Part shown: positions 1-7,950 of the stretch, in pieces
Layout of the letters: the number at the start of each line of letters is the position of its first letter
Numbering within the stretch: the stretch's first letter is position 1
DNA from: JACDAE01 sp963717195
GTDB lineage: Bacteria > Chloroflexota > Ktedonobacteria > Ktedonobacterales > Ktedonobacteraceae
Assembly: GCA_963717195.1 (NCBI GenBank)
Contig: CAVQVR010000006.1
Coordinates: forward strand, 62,001-126,000
Reading direction: 5' to 3'
DNA: 64,000 bases
The notes under the pieces: generated by a model
Databases searched by the model: none
Told to the model about the DNA's origin: nothing
The model's input: the letters and a program-made list of their open reading frames with translations, nothing else
Translations under genes and position numbers: made by a program

Positions 1-592
1 AGATATCTACCGGCTGCCCATCAAAGAAGGCATACAGCATCTTTATAGGGTAGCTCATATGTTGTTGGTCTCGCTGCGAGCCAATCAAAGGTCCCCAGTT
101 GAGTAGTGATGTGAGAAAAATACTGAGCATCTCTACCTGATAGAGCATTACATTGCGCTGCGCTATAGCGTAGATATGCGGCACATGCCAGAACAAAAAT
201 ATGAGATTGAAGAGAATCGAAGCTACCAACGGGAATGTCAGAGCTCTTAAAATTTCGCGTATTCCAGGAATTTCAGCCAGAGGCTGCAACAACACGGCAG
301 GGCAGCTATAGAGAATCAATGGCGTACAGAGCGTGGTCAGGACGACAATCTGGGCCATGTGCACGGAAAACAACTGTGTACGCCCGATGGTATCTACAGG
401 CGTCAGTAACATAAACGCAGCAATCAACATAGCCAGGAAAAAGGCTGCGATATGGAGCCTCTGAAGTGAAGTATCTTGAGGAGAGTGCACCCTCACCCGG
501 CGCACACCCAGCACATAGAGCAGACTTAAGATCAGCAATAGGACAAGAGTGCCCGGATGCCAGGCCCATACAAGCAATAGACCATCCAACAT
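1..592 (-). CDS. ctaG: CtaG-type cytochrome c oxidase assembly protein (3' end beyond window)
   Basis: Reading leftward, the frame is open to the window edge and gives a hydrophobic protein with at least five membrane segments. It has the family features of caa3-type CtaG (PF09678): an N-terminal WAWHPG stretch, FSVHMAQ and FLFWHVPHIY, with conserved His residues in or near membrane helices. CtaG proteins help mature the copper site of haem-copper oxidases at the cytoplasmic membrane. The ATG at 592 is preferred because GGAG lies nine bases upstream; an in-frame ATG at 607 is the alternative. No oxidase genes are visible, but they could lie outside the window. The family call is firm; the role is by homology. 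Confidence 0.85.
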   Translation of the reverse strand, partial: MLDGLLLVWAWHPGTLVLLLILSLLYVLGVRRVRVHSPQDTSLQRLHIAAFFLAMLIAAFMLLTPVDTIGRTQLFSVHMAQIVVLTTLCTPLILYSCPAVLLQPLAEIPGIREILRALTFPLVASILFNLIFLFWHVPHIYAIAQRNVMLYQVEMLSIFLTSLLNWGPLIGSQRDQQHMSYPIKMLYAFFDGQPVDI

Positions 593-695
593 AGTATGAG
601 ACTCCATAATTCAGCAAATTTTACATACAGATACCGTACAGCACCATCTCACTATATGGTAAGTGCCCTGTCAAGGGTGATTGGGGATATAATAA

Positions 696-1913
696 TCATC
701 GCACATCCTGCGATTGTGGCTGGCTATTCGGCGTTGGAAAGCCAGGAAGCTCTGGCGACTTCTGAATTGTTTTGGCCTTCACTTTTGTCCTTGTTACACA
801 TGGCAAAGTAAAGCGGAAGCAACTTCCCTCTCCGGAAACGCCAGTACTCACAACCCAGATGCGCCCACCCATTGCCTCCACCAGTTGTTTGCTTACATAG
901 AGCCCCAGGCCAGTTCCACGCACCTTTCCCGATACATCACGCTTCAGGCGTACAAATTGACCAAACAGGCGCGGAATATCCTCTGGTGGGATACCCAGTC
1001 CCGTATCCTTGACGCTGATACATACTTCCGGCGCAGGGTGATTTGCCTGCACAACATCTCCATAGAGAGATGCATCGATACTGATTGGAGAATCGGTGGG
1101 TGAATATTTAAACGCATTGGAGAGAAGGTTACGAAGCACCTGGCGGAAATATTGCCCATTTGCATGTACCACAAGATGGGCTGGCACATTGACCTGCACT
1201 GGATATTCGCGCTGCTGGCGCGGATCAAAATGCTCAACCACCTCATAGATAACATCGATCACCGGAAGGTCTTCTAGATAGATTGAGTCTTTCTCATTTC
1301 CGACCTAAATCGTATCCAGCACATTACTTACCAGTAACTGCAATTCTTCGCAACTATACATAGCATTTTTGAGAAATGTATCCTGTGTCACTCTATCAAG
1401 TTGCTCACTATATTCCAATAATAATTCAAGATAACCGTAGACTGCCGTAAGGGGAGTTCTCAATTCATGATTGACGTTCAGGATAAATTGATCTTTGATC
1501 TGGCTCAACTGTTGCTGCTGCTCAAGCAGGTCCGCTATATGGAGCCTGGCCTCATCTGCTAACAAGACTTGCTCTCGTAACGAACCAACCAGTAGTCCCT
1601 CAACAACCAACGAGATTACACTGACCAGAGAAGACGTGGTAAAAAGATTTGACCAGATTGCATTTCCGCTCACGATACTCTTAAAAATAACCAGGAACAG
1701 ACCGATGGTACCTAGACAGATGAAGAATGCACGCCGAGGAAACAACCATGCGACCACTGCTACTGGGAGAATAAAAAAGCTAGCACTATAAGAGGTGTCA
1801 TAATAGAACATGTAGAAAAAGAGGCATAGTATTACTGTTGACGCAACAATGATAGAGCGTACAACAGATGAGAGGTTGAGCATGTGCCGCAAAAAATCAT
1901 TCGAATAACGCAA
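696..1913 (-). pseudogene. Membrane histidine kinase interrupted by an in-frame TAG
   Basis: A single reading frame runs from a TTG start at 1913 (AAGGAGG nine bases upstream) to the stop at 696, broken only by TAG at 1305-1307. The N-terminal half has four hydrophobic segments (about residues 20-110), a short coiled coil and the HisKA H-box NVNHELRTPL with His149. The half after the TAG carries the HATPase N box (LLSNAFKYSP), G1 box (DTGLGIP) and G2 box (GTGLGL). As read, the kinase has its phosphoacceptor helix but no ATPase domain. A GTG at 1262 could start a separate ATPase polypeptide, but no good ribosome binding site precedes it. The cause may be a recent nonsense mutation, a sequencing error or readthrough; no partner response regulator is adjacent. 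Confidence 0.85.
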
Positions 1914-2193
1914 TGTCCTCGCCTCCTTCTCATCATGAGACTTCAGCGTCTAAAAACGTCTCACTCTTTTCCTGAAGAGATATTCATATGCAAGATAGAC
2001 CGATAGACGAGATGCGTATGGGCTAAGAAAGCCGATTTTAGCTGAACGCTATTCTATCACGAAGGATTGCAATATGCAATTCCCTGACCATATGGTCACA
2101 GAGATAGGCAGAACAGAAGTCAGGTCTGAGATACTTTTGTGTCTTCTCAAGCTTGTCCTATGAGGTCGTAAGACGTTTTGAAAGGCAGTGGGA

Positions 2194-2202
2194 TGATATA
2201 AT
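2194..2202 (+). promoter_or_regulatory. Extended -10 promoter for glycerate kinase
   Basis: TGATATAAT is a perfect TATAAT preceded by an extended -10 TG, 42 bases before the glycerate kinase start. No good -35 box sits at the usual distance, as expected for extended -10 promoters. It lies in the 331-base divergent gap 1914-2244, which shows no other gene. Confidence 0.5.
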
Positions 2203-2244
2203 TAAGCACGACAAGGATCGTTGTATATCACCTGAAAGGCATTA

Positions 2245-3399
2245 ATGCTCATGCGTATCGTTATCGCGCCACAATCTCTCAAGGGAAGCCTCACTGCGGC
2301 TGAAGCTGGATTGGCCATTGCTCGTGGTGTTCAGATCGTCTATCCTGATGCCCAAATCAGCATTGTCCCCATAGCAGATGGCGGCGAAGGGACCGTTCAG
2401 GCGCTGGTAGATGCAACGGGTGGGACACTGGTGCAACGCGAGGTGACCGGTCCACTGGGTGAACCAGTCACGGCTTTCTTTGGTTTATTGGGTGATGGCC
2501 AGACTGCGGCTATCGAAATGGCGGCCTGCGCAGGTTTACCATTAGTGCCTCCGGAACGACGCGATCCACGCATTACGACGACGTATGGAGTTGGCGAGCT
2601 GATTTATGCCGCTTTAGAACAGCATTGCACGCACCTGCTTATTGGTATTGGTGGCAGTGCCACCAATGATGGTGGTGCAGGAATGGCGCAGGCATTAGGT
2701 GCACAACTTATGACTGCCAGAGGAAATGAGATTGCACGAGGTGGAGCTGCGCTCTCCACACTCGCGCACATCAATCCATCTACGCTAGATGAGCGCCTGC
2801 ATGCATGCAAGGTTGAGGTGGCCTGCGATGTGACGAATCCTCTTTGTGGCCCTCTAGGAGCCTCTGCTGTTTATGGCCCTCAAAAAGGTGCAACGGCGGA
2901 AACGGTGGTCGAACTGGATGCGGCCCTGGCACAGTATGCCCAGATTATTGAACAGGATCTGCATCGCTCAGTCAAAAACATCCCTGGCGCAGGAGCTGCC
3001 GGTGGACTGGGAGCAGGCCTGATCGCATTTCTGGATGCGGAATTACGTCCAGGTGCACAGATTGTACTGGAGGCCGTCGATCTTGAAAAGCATCTACGCT
3101 CAGCCGATCTTGTGATTACGGCTGAGGGTCAGATAGATGAACAGACGGCCTATGGCAAAAGTGTGGGAGCCGTTGCCAGCCTGGCCAAACGCTATCAACT
3201 TCCAGTACTGGCCCTTGCCGGGAGCCTGGGCACCCATTACCGATCAGTCTATACCCTCGGTATTGATGCAGTGGTGGCTCTTCCTTCACGCCCTCTCACT
3301 CTGGAATATGCAATGGAACACGCCGCCGAGCTCGTGAGCGACGCGACTGAACGCGCCCTCAGGCTTTTGCAGGCCGGAGCTAGCCTCTCAGGCCGATAG
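2245..3399 (+). CDS. Glycerate kinase (GarK/GlxK family)
   Basis: The 384-residue product matches the glycerate kinase family PF02595 over its full length: N-terminal IVIAPQSLKGSLTA, PIADGGEGT, the glycine-rich IGGSATNDGGAGMAQALG, DVTNPLCGPLGA, and GAAGGLGAGL. The enzyme phosphorylates D-glycerate, usually at the 2-position in this family, feeding glyoxylate- or sugar-acid-derived carbon into glycolysis. The ATG at 2245 has GAAAGG six bases upstream; a second in-frame ATG lies two codons in. It is transcribed divergently from the histidine kinase and appears to be monocistronic. No glyoxylate-pathway partner is nearby, so its physiological source of glycerate is not shown. Confidence 0.92.
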   Translation: MLMRIVIAPQSLKGSLTAAEAGLAIARGVQIVYPDAQISIVPIADGGEGTVQALVDATGGTLVQREVTGPLGEPVTAFFGLLGDGQTAAIEMAACAGLPLVPPERRDPRITTTYGVGELIYAALEQHCTHLLIGIGGSATNDGGAGMAQALGAQLMTARGNEIARGGAALSTLAHINPSTLDERLHACKVEVACDVTNPLCGPLGASAVYGPQKGATAETVVELDAALAQYAQIIEQDLHRSVKNIPGAGAAGGLGAGLIAFLDAELRPGAQIVLEAVDLEKHLRSADLVITAEGQIDEQTAYGKSVGAVASLAKRYQLPVLALAGSLGTHYRSVYTLGIDAVVALPSRPLTLEYAMEHAAELVSDATERALRLLQAGASLSGR

Positions 3400-3441
3400 A
3401 GACAATATGAGACAGGTTACTACACAAAAATGCGTGCCGAA

Positions 3442-3471
3442 TTGGACGCATTAGTAAATTTGTGCTATTAT
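3442..3471 (+). promoter_or_regulatory. Sigma-70-type promoter (TTGGAC - 18 bp - TATTAT)
   Basis: The -35 TTGGAC (3442-3447) and -10 TATTAT (3466-3471) are 18 bases apart. The next convincing coding start is 300 bases downstream, so the transcript would have a long leader or encode a small RNA. Confidence 0.5.
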
Positions 3472-3477
3472 ATAGTC

Positions 3478-3771
3478 AGAGATCGTCCTCCTCGGCACCC
3501 CCAGATGGGTAAGCCTTTACTAACCACATAGTACGTTTTAGCGTAACCACCCTAGATTTCCACCTGCTCAAAGCACTCTCCCAAAGATGTGAAACCGCTT
3601 TGCAAGCATTGTGGATCGATGTTGTTCACCAGTACAAGTTCTCGTAACATAGAATTTAGTGTATCCAATGAAGGAGTTTAGACGTATACCTAAACAAGTA
3701 GACCAATTGAGGTCTCAGAACGTGCTTACACCTGTAGTCCATTCTTTTTCAGTAAGGGGGGTATCACCAAA
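3478..3771 (+). other. Long untranslated leader or possible small RNA region
   Basis: Between the promoter and the small ORF at 3772 there are about 290 bases without a credible gene. An ORF from 3659 lacks a ribosome binding site and overlaps the next gene out of frame. The stretch is less AT-rich than ordinary spacer. I could not fold it into a recognised family such as 6S RNA, so it is recorded only as a candidate leader or small RNA. Confidence 0.3.
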
Positions 3772-3975
3772 ATGCCTGACCATCCATATACAACAAACGG
3801 TGGCACAGACTTTCAGCGTCTACTGTCGTCCGGCTTCTCCGAAAGCGAAGCCGAACAGCTCATTCATATGAAAGATCATGTGGCGGAACAGAGCGAATAT
3901 CGCGAAATGGTCGAAGAGAGCCGTCGTCTCAATTTTATTCGTTGGCTGGTCGATCATGATCGCATGGGCAGATAG
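3772..3975 (+). CDS. Small hypothetical protein (67 residues)
   Basis: This short ORF has a strong ribosome binding site (AAGGGGGGT) at normal distance from its ATG. It encodes a charged, mostly helical soluble protein with the segment GFSESEAEQLIHMKDHV and an Arg/Asp-rich end. No family is recognised. The helix-rich character, the good start and the shared bidirectional terminator after it support a real gene. It is probably transcribed from the promoter near 3442. No membrane segment or signal peptide is present. Confidence 0.6.
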   Translation: MPDHPYTTNGGTDFQRLLSSGFSESEAEQLIHMKDHVAEQSEYREMVEESRRLNFIRWLVDHDRMGR

Positions 3976-4021
3976 CAGTTCTCTTTCTGCTTTTTCTCGC
4001 TGTTACTGCCATATTCAATAG

Positions 4022-4066
4022 AAAAAGAGGCCCGGAGTAGAAAAACGCCGAGCCTCTTTGTTTTTG
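4022..4066. terminator. Bidirectional intrinsic terminator between the small ORF and rnpB
   Basis: An AAAGAGGC / GCCTCTTT stem with extra partial pairing inside is flanked by a T-rich run on each strand. It ends both convergent transcripts. Confidence 0.8.
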
Positions 4067-4077
4067 TGTAATGGAGT

Positions 4078-4488
4078 TGAGGAAGCCGTAAGCCGAATCC
4101 TGTACCCACAGCACCTCTCGATGCGATAGGCGGCAATCATCTATCTAGGACGCCAGTTACCCGACGCCTCAAGCAACCAACCCGAAGGTTGACGGACGAG
4201 CAGCCCGCTAGTATAGCAGCGTACTGATACACTATTCCCTCTGTTTGGTCTTGCTCCAAATGGGGTTTACCCAGCCAGGCGGTCACCCGTCTGCTGGTGA
4301 GCTCTTACCTCACCATTTCGCCCTTACCGGAAATTTCGCGTCTGCTCCATTTCCGGCGGTATGTTTCTGTGGCACTTTCCTTAAGGTCACCCTCACTGGC
4401 CGTTAGCCAGCATTCTGCTCTGTGGAGTCCGGACTTTCCTCGGGCCTTGCGACCCGCGATTGCCTGTCTTCCTCAAATCCACTCCGCC
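4078..4488 (-). ncRNA. rnpB: RNase P RNA (bacterial type A)
   Basis: Read on the minus strand, the region has the conserved RNase P RNA landmarks. The 5' part contains GAGGAAAGTCCGGACTCC, followed by CAGGGTGCTGGCTAACG-like P10/P11 sequence (here AGAATGCTGGCTAACGGCC). GGTAAACCCC sits in the middle, and the 3' part contains ACAGGATTCGGCTTACGGC. Length is about 410 nt, normal for type A. The RNA is the catalytic subunit that matures tRNA 5' ends. Ends are estimated from the promoter upstream and the terminator downstream. Short ORFs over it on either strand are spurious. Confidence 0.97.
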
Positions 4489-4494
4489 TAGAGT

Positions 4495-4522
4495 AACATA
4501 TCTGGTCCAGGGCGTCTAGCAA
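4495..4522 (-). promoter_or_regulatory. Promoter of rnpB
   Basis: On the minus strand TTGCTA (4517-4522) and TATGTT (4495-4500) are 16 bases apart, placing the transcript start near 4488. Confidence 0.5.
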
Positions 4523-4636
4523 CACTTATAGGCTCGGCTAAAAAAGTGTGGATGGATGACCGTTGCGGTCCAACGAAAAACGCGCTACAATGTCGACTGT
4601 ACACGAGAACAGGCATTTACCAAGGACTGCAATTTT

Positions 4637-5695
4637 ATGACAACAAATTCCAAAATTCGTCTCACTGCACTCGCCAGTTGCGCCGGCTGCGCAGCGAAAA
4701 TGGGGCCAGGAACACTCGCGCAGGTTCTGAACCCACTTACAAGTCAGATCACCTTGCCCGATTTACTGGTAGGGTTACAGAATATCGATGATGCCGCCGT
4801 CTATCGCGTCAACGAGCAGCAAGCGATTATCAGCACAGCGGACTTCTTTCCGCCTGTGGTTGATGATCCCTATATATTTGGAACCATTGCTGCCGCTAAT
4901 GCTGTGAGCGATGTCTACGCGATGGGTGGGCAGGTACTTATGGCCATTAACCTGGTTGCGTGGCCCGGAGACCTGGATACTGGTCTTCTTAGCGAGATTT
5001 TGCGCGGAGGACGCGATATCGTCGCACAGGCAGGAGGTGCCGTCGCAGGTGGTCATACCGTGATCGATAGCGAACCCAAATATGGTCTAGCCGTCACAGG
5101 AATCGTTCATCCTGAACATATTCTGACAAAGGGCGGCGCTCAACCCGGCGATCTCCTGATCTTAAGCAAACCGCTGGGCACAGGAATCATCACCACAGCA
5201 CATAAGCGTGATATAGTAACGGATGATGATTTTCAGGCAGCACTTCAATCAATGCAACGTCTCAATCGCCGCGCAAGCGAAGTATTGGTACAGGCCGGTA
5301 GTGGTGTACATGCCGTCACCGATATCACTGGCTTCGGTATACTCGGTCACAGTTGGGAAATGGCAGTGCAAAGCCGAACAGGGATGCGCTTCGACTTCGC
5401 ACAACTCCCTTTGCTTCCAGGCATACGCCATTATATAGAGCAGGACAGCATAACTGGTGGAGCGCGGCGCAACGAAACTTATCTCACATCCCATGTTCGT
5501 ATTCATGAGCGATTAAGTCCTATTGAACGTGAGATTCTCTGGGATCCACAGACATCGGGAGGATTGTTTGCAGCCATCGATCCAGCTCTCTGGCCTTCCT
5601 TGCAATCATTGGCACCAGATGTTATGTTCTGGCAGATCGGCGAGGTCACGGAACGGGTTGCAGACGAGGCTCATGTGCGGTTAGAGGTATGTTGA
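4637..5695 (+). CDS. selD: Selenide, water dikinase (selenophosphate synthase)
   Basis: The protein begins with the SelD signature LASCAGCAAKMGP, in which Cys residues occupy the active site (no selenocysteine codon is needed). It continues with the PurM-type fold: DFFPPVVDDPYIFG, AANAVSDVYAMGG, AGGHTVIDSEPKYG and DITGFGILGH. SelD makes selenophosphate from selenide and ATP, the donor for selenocysteine or selenouridine. The ATG at 4637 is chosen because AAGGA sits ten bases upstream and the conserved N-terminus begins ten residues later; upstream in-frame codons look non-coding. Length is 352 residues, normal. Its stop overlaps the start of rnc (TGATG), indicating translational coupling. No selA, selB or ybbB is in the window. 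Confidence 0.95.
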   Translation: MTTNSKIRLTALASCAGCAAKMGPGTLAQVLNPLTSQITLPDLLVGLQNIDDAAVYRVNEQQAIISTADFFPPVVDDPYIFGTIAAANAVSDVYAMGGQVLMAINLVAWPGDLDTGLLSEILRGGRDIVAQAGGAVAGGHTVIDSEPKYGLAVTGIVHPEHILTKGGAQPGDLLILSKPLGTGIITTAHKRDIVTDDDFQAALQSMQRLNRRASEVLVQAGSGVHAVTDITGFGILGHSWEMAVQSRTGMRFDFAQLPLLPGIRHYIEQDSITGGARRNETYLTSHVRIHERLSPIEREILWDPQTSGGLFAAIDPALWPSLQSLAPDVMFWQIGEVTERVADEAHVRLEVC

Positions 5696-6376
5696 TGCAC
5701 GAACGTTTAGAAACTGTGCTGGGAATACACTTTCAGAATCCCCGGCTCCTGACACTTGCCCTGACACATCGTTCCTATATCTATGAGACAGCTGGTGAGG
5801 GCCAGACTTCCAATGAACGCCTGGAGTTTCTGAGGAGATTCCATTCTGGCCCTGGTAAGTGCCGAATTTCTCTATCGCACCTTCCCCAACCTTGCGGAAG
5901 GCGAGCTAACCGATGCCCGCGCTATCCTGGTGCGTACAGAGACGTTGGCAAATTTTGCCCGTGAGATCAATCTGGGCGCTTTTCTCCTCATGGGCAAAGG
6001 CGAGCAGCATAGTGGTGGAGGCCAACGGGTGCTTGCCTCTGCCTTCGAAGCTGTACTGGGCGCTATCTACCTCGATCAAGGTCTGGCTGCCGTTCAGGGC
6101 TTCCTGCTCCCGCGCCTGACACCACTCGCCCAAACAATTATTAGCAAACGTCTGTTTAAAGATAATAAATCGCTCTTTCAGGAACTAGCCCAGGCACGCG
6201 ATGGGATCACTCCCTCCTATCGCCTGGTCAGCCAGGAAGGCCCATCGCATAATCGTGAGTTTACTGTTGAAGTCTTGCTGGGTGACCAGATCGCGGGTAC
6301 AGGGCAAGGACGCAACAAACAAACTGCAGAGCAGGAGGCAGCACGCATCGCCCTGGTGAGCCGAGGATGGATTTAA
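5695..6376 (+). pseudogene. rnc: Ribonuclease III, one-base frameshift in the catalytic motif
   Basis: The first frame reads LALTHRSYIYE and SNERLEFL, then shifts. The second frame resumes exactly at the following GDSILAL and runs through the RNase III domain and a C-terminal double-stranded RNA-binding domain (about the last 70 residues). Removing one base near 5833 (an A within CTGAGGAGATT) restores ERLEFLGDSILAL, the metal-binding signature. The full product would be about 226 residues, normal. RNase III processes rRNA precursors and structured mRNAs. Start ATG 5695 overlaps the selD stop; ATG 5689 is possible. Because both sides are perfectly conserved, a sequencing error or a very recent mutation is likely. 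Confidence 0.88.
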
Positions 6377-6378
6377 GC

Positions 6379-6426
6379 AGTATCTTAGAAGTGATTGAAT
6401 TGACTTCAGACCCATTCTAAGATACT
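6379..6426 (+). terminator. 12-bp perfect inverted repeat after rnc
   Basis: AGTATCTTAGAA (6379-6390) and TTCTAAGATACT (6415-6426) form a perfect stem around a 24-base loop, just after the rnc stop and 34 bases before rpoN. There is no T-run, so it could be an attenuator, an RNase III processing site or an operator rather than a simple terminator. Confidence 0.5.
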
Positions 6427-6460
6427 ATGGATTGCAGAGAGGTGAAGGGAGGATTGATGC

Positions 6461-7918
6461 ATGAGGTTAGAACCAACTCCAAGGCCAGAACAGACTTTAC
6501 GTGTCAGCGCAAGGCTGATTACGTCAAGCACTATTTTACATCTATCCGCAGATGAACTAGAGCACGCGATTAATCAGGAGCAGATGGAAAATCCCGCCCT
6601 CGACATCACCGAGCAACGCATCTGCCTCTTTTGTGGTACTCGCATCTATGGAAATGTATGTACTGCCTGCGGCTACTTTTCACCTCAGGAGCAGTTTACG
6701 CAGCCACTTCCACCTGAACCTGAACCATCTCCTCTATATGAACTGAGTAGCGAGCCCTGGACAGTTCAGCAGCAAGCGCCCTACGATATCGATAACTACG
6801 GCTTTATCGAGATCGACGGCGATGATGCGTACGATCCCATGGCCCGCATTGCAACCAATGAAACATTGAGCGAGATGCTCCTGCAGCACCTGGAAGCGCT
6901 TATCCCACCGGACGACGCTCTCATCGCCGAACAGCTGGTGGGAAATCTGAATGAGCGTGGCTACCTGGAAATCAGTACACAGCAGATCGCCGAGCATCTT
7001 GAGGTTCCTCTTGAGCGTGTTGAATATGTGTTGAGTCAACTGCACACATTAGAGCCACTGGGAATTGGAGCACGCAATCCGCGCGAGTGCCTGCTTATCC
7101 AGCTTCAGGCTCTGAGTGAGCAAAGTACACCTCATCCCCTGGCCTTTGTCCTGATCGACCGCTACCTTGACCAACTGGGACATAGCCAGTTTCACGAGAT
7201 TGCACGTCAACTCAAACAGCCTGAGCAGGAAATACGCCAGGCCTATCAGTATATTCGCAGTATGCTGCACCCATTCCCTGCTCTCACCTATCAAGAGAAC
7301 AATGGCTCGCAATCCCTCGCCAGTAGTACAACCTATATACGACCAGATGTAATTATCCGCAAAGGCGAAATAGGCTTTGAGGTTGAACTTATTGAGGAGA
7401 AGCGCTATAAATTCCGCGTCAACACCCGTTATCCTGGCTCACCAGCAGAGCCCGCTCCAAATGGAGAACTCCAACACTATCTGCATCAAAATAATGATCG
7501 AGCGCGTTTCTTCGTTGAATGTATACAACGCCGCTGGCGTACACTCCGTCGCGTTGCAGAGATGATCGTCGATTACCAGCGTGAATTTCTAGAGAAGGGC
7601 GTACGCTATCTGCGTCCCCTCACACGAGCCGAAGTTGCCACACGCCTCAATCTGGATGAAGGGACCGTTAGCCGTGCCACCGCCAACAAATATGCTCTGC
7701 TCCCCAATGGCCGCCTGATACCCTTCTCAGACTTCTTCGACGGCTCTCTGGGTGTCAAAGATGTTCTGCGCGAACTCATCCTTTCTGAGACACCCCGTCA
7801 CCGCTTGAGCGACGATGAACTGGCACGCTTGCTCAGCAGCCGCGGCATCCCGATGGCCCGGCGAACGGTAACAAAATATCGTGAAGAGATGGGGATCGGT
7901 TCATCGAGGGAACGCTAG
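6461..7918 (+). CDS. rpoN: RNA polymerase sigma-54 factor with an N-terminal zinc ribbon
   Basis: Residues 1-50 form the Leu/Gln-rich activator-interacting region I (QTLRVSARLITSS). A CxxC...CxxC zinc ribbon follows (Cys55, 58, 67, 70). Then come the core-binding domain (DDALIAEQLVGNLNERGYL, GIGARNPRECLLIQL) and the DNA-binding domain with helix-turn-helix, ending in the RpoN box ARRTVTKYRE near residue 470. Sigma-54 directs transcription from -24/-12 promoters and needs AAA+ activators, none of which is in this window. The zinc ribbon replaces the acidic linker of proteobacterial proteins. The ATG at 6461 has GGGAGG ten bases upstream. Length 485 residues is normal. Confidence 0.93.
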   Translation: MRLEPTPRPEQTLRVSARLITSSTILHLSADELEHAINQEQMENPALDITEQRICLFCGTRIYGNVCTACGYFSPQEQFTQPLPPEPEPSPLYELSSEPWTVQQQAPYDIDNYGFIEIDGDDAYDPMARIATNETLSEMLLQHLEALIPPDDALIAEQLVGNLNERGYLEISTQQIAEHLEVPLERVEYVLSQLHTLEPLGIGARNPRECLLIQLQALSEQSTPHPLAFVLIDRYLDQLGHSQFHEIARQLKQPEQEIRQAYQYIRSMLHPFPALTYQENNGSQSLASSTTYIRPDVIIRKGEIGFEVELIEEKRYKFRVNTRYPGSPAEPAPNGELQHYLHQNNDRARFFVECIQRRWRTLRRVAEMIVDYQREFLEKGVRYLRPLTRAEVATRLNLDEGTVSRATANKYALLPNGRLIPFSDFFDGSLGVKDVLRELILSETPRHRLSDDELARLLSSRGIPMARRTVTKYREEMGIGSSRER

Positions 7919-7930
7919 AAACTGGAAATA

Positions 7931-7950
7931 CTACTGCACTTGCGCAGTAG
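7931..7950. terminator. Short hairpin at the convergent rpoN/kinase junction
   Basis: CTACTGC and GCAGTAG form a 7-bp stem overlapping the kinase stop codon in a 12-base intergenic gap. T-runs are weak, so its terminator role is tentative. Confidence 0.35.

Noticed and set aside
1305..1307. Pyrrolysine or other recoding at TAG
   Set aside because: No supporting machinery in the window; a mutation or sequence error is simpler.
3478..3660. Possible 6S RNA
   Set aside because: Position and promoter fit, but I could not draw the characteristic long hairpin with central bubble.
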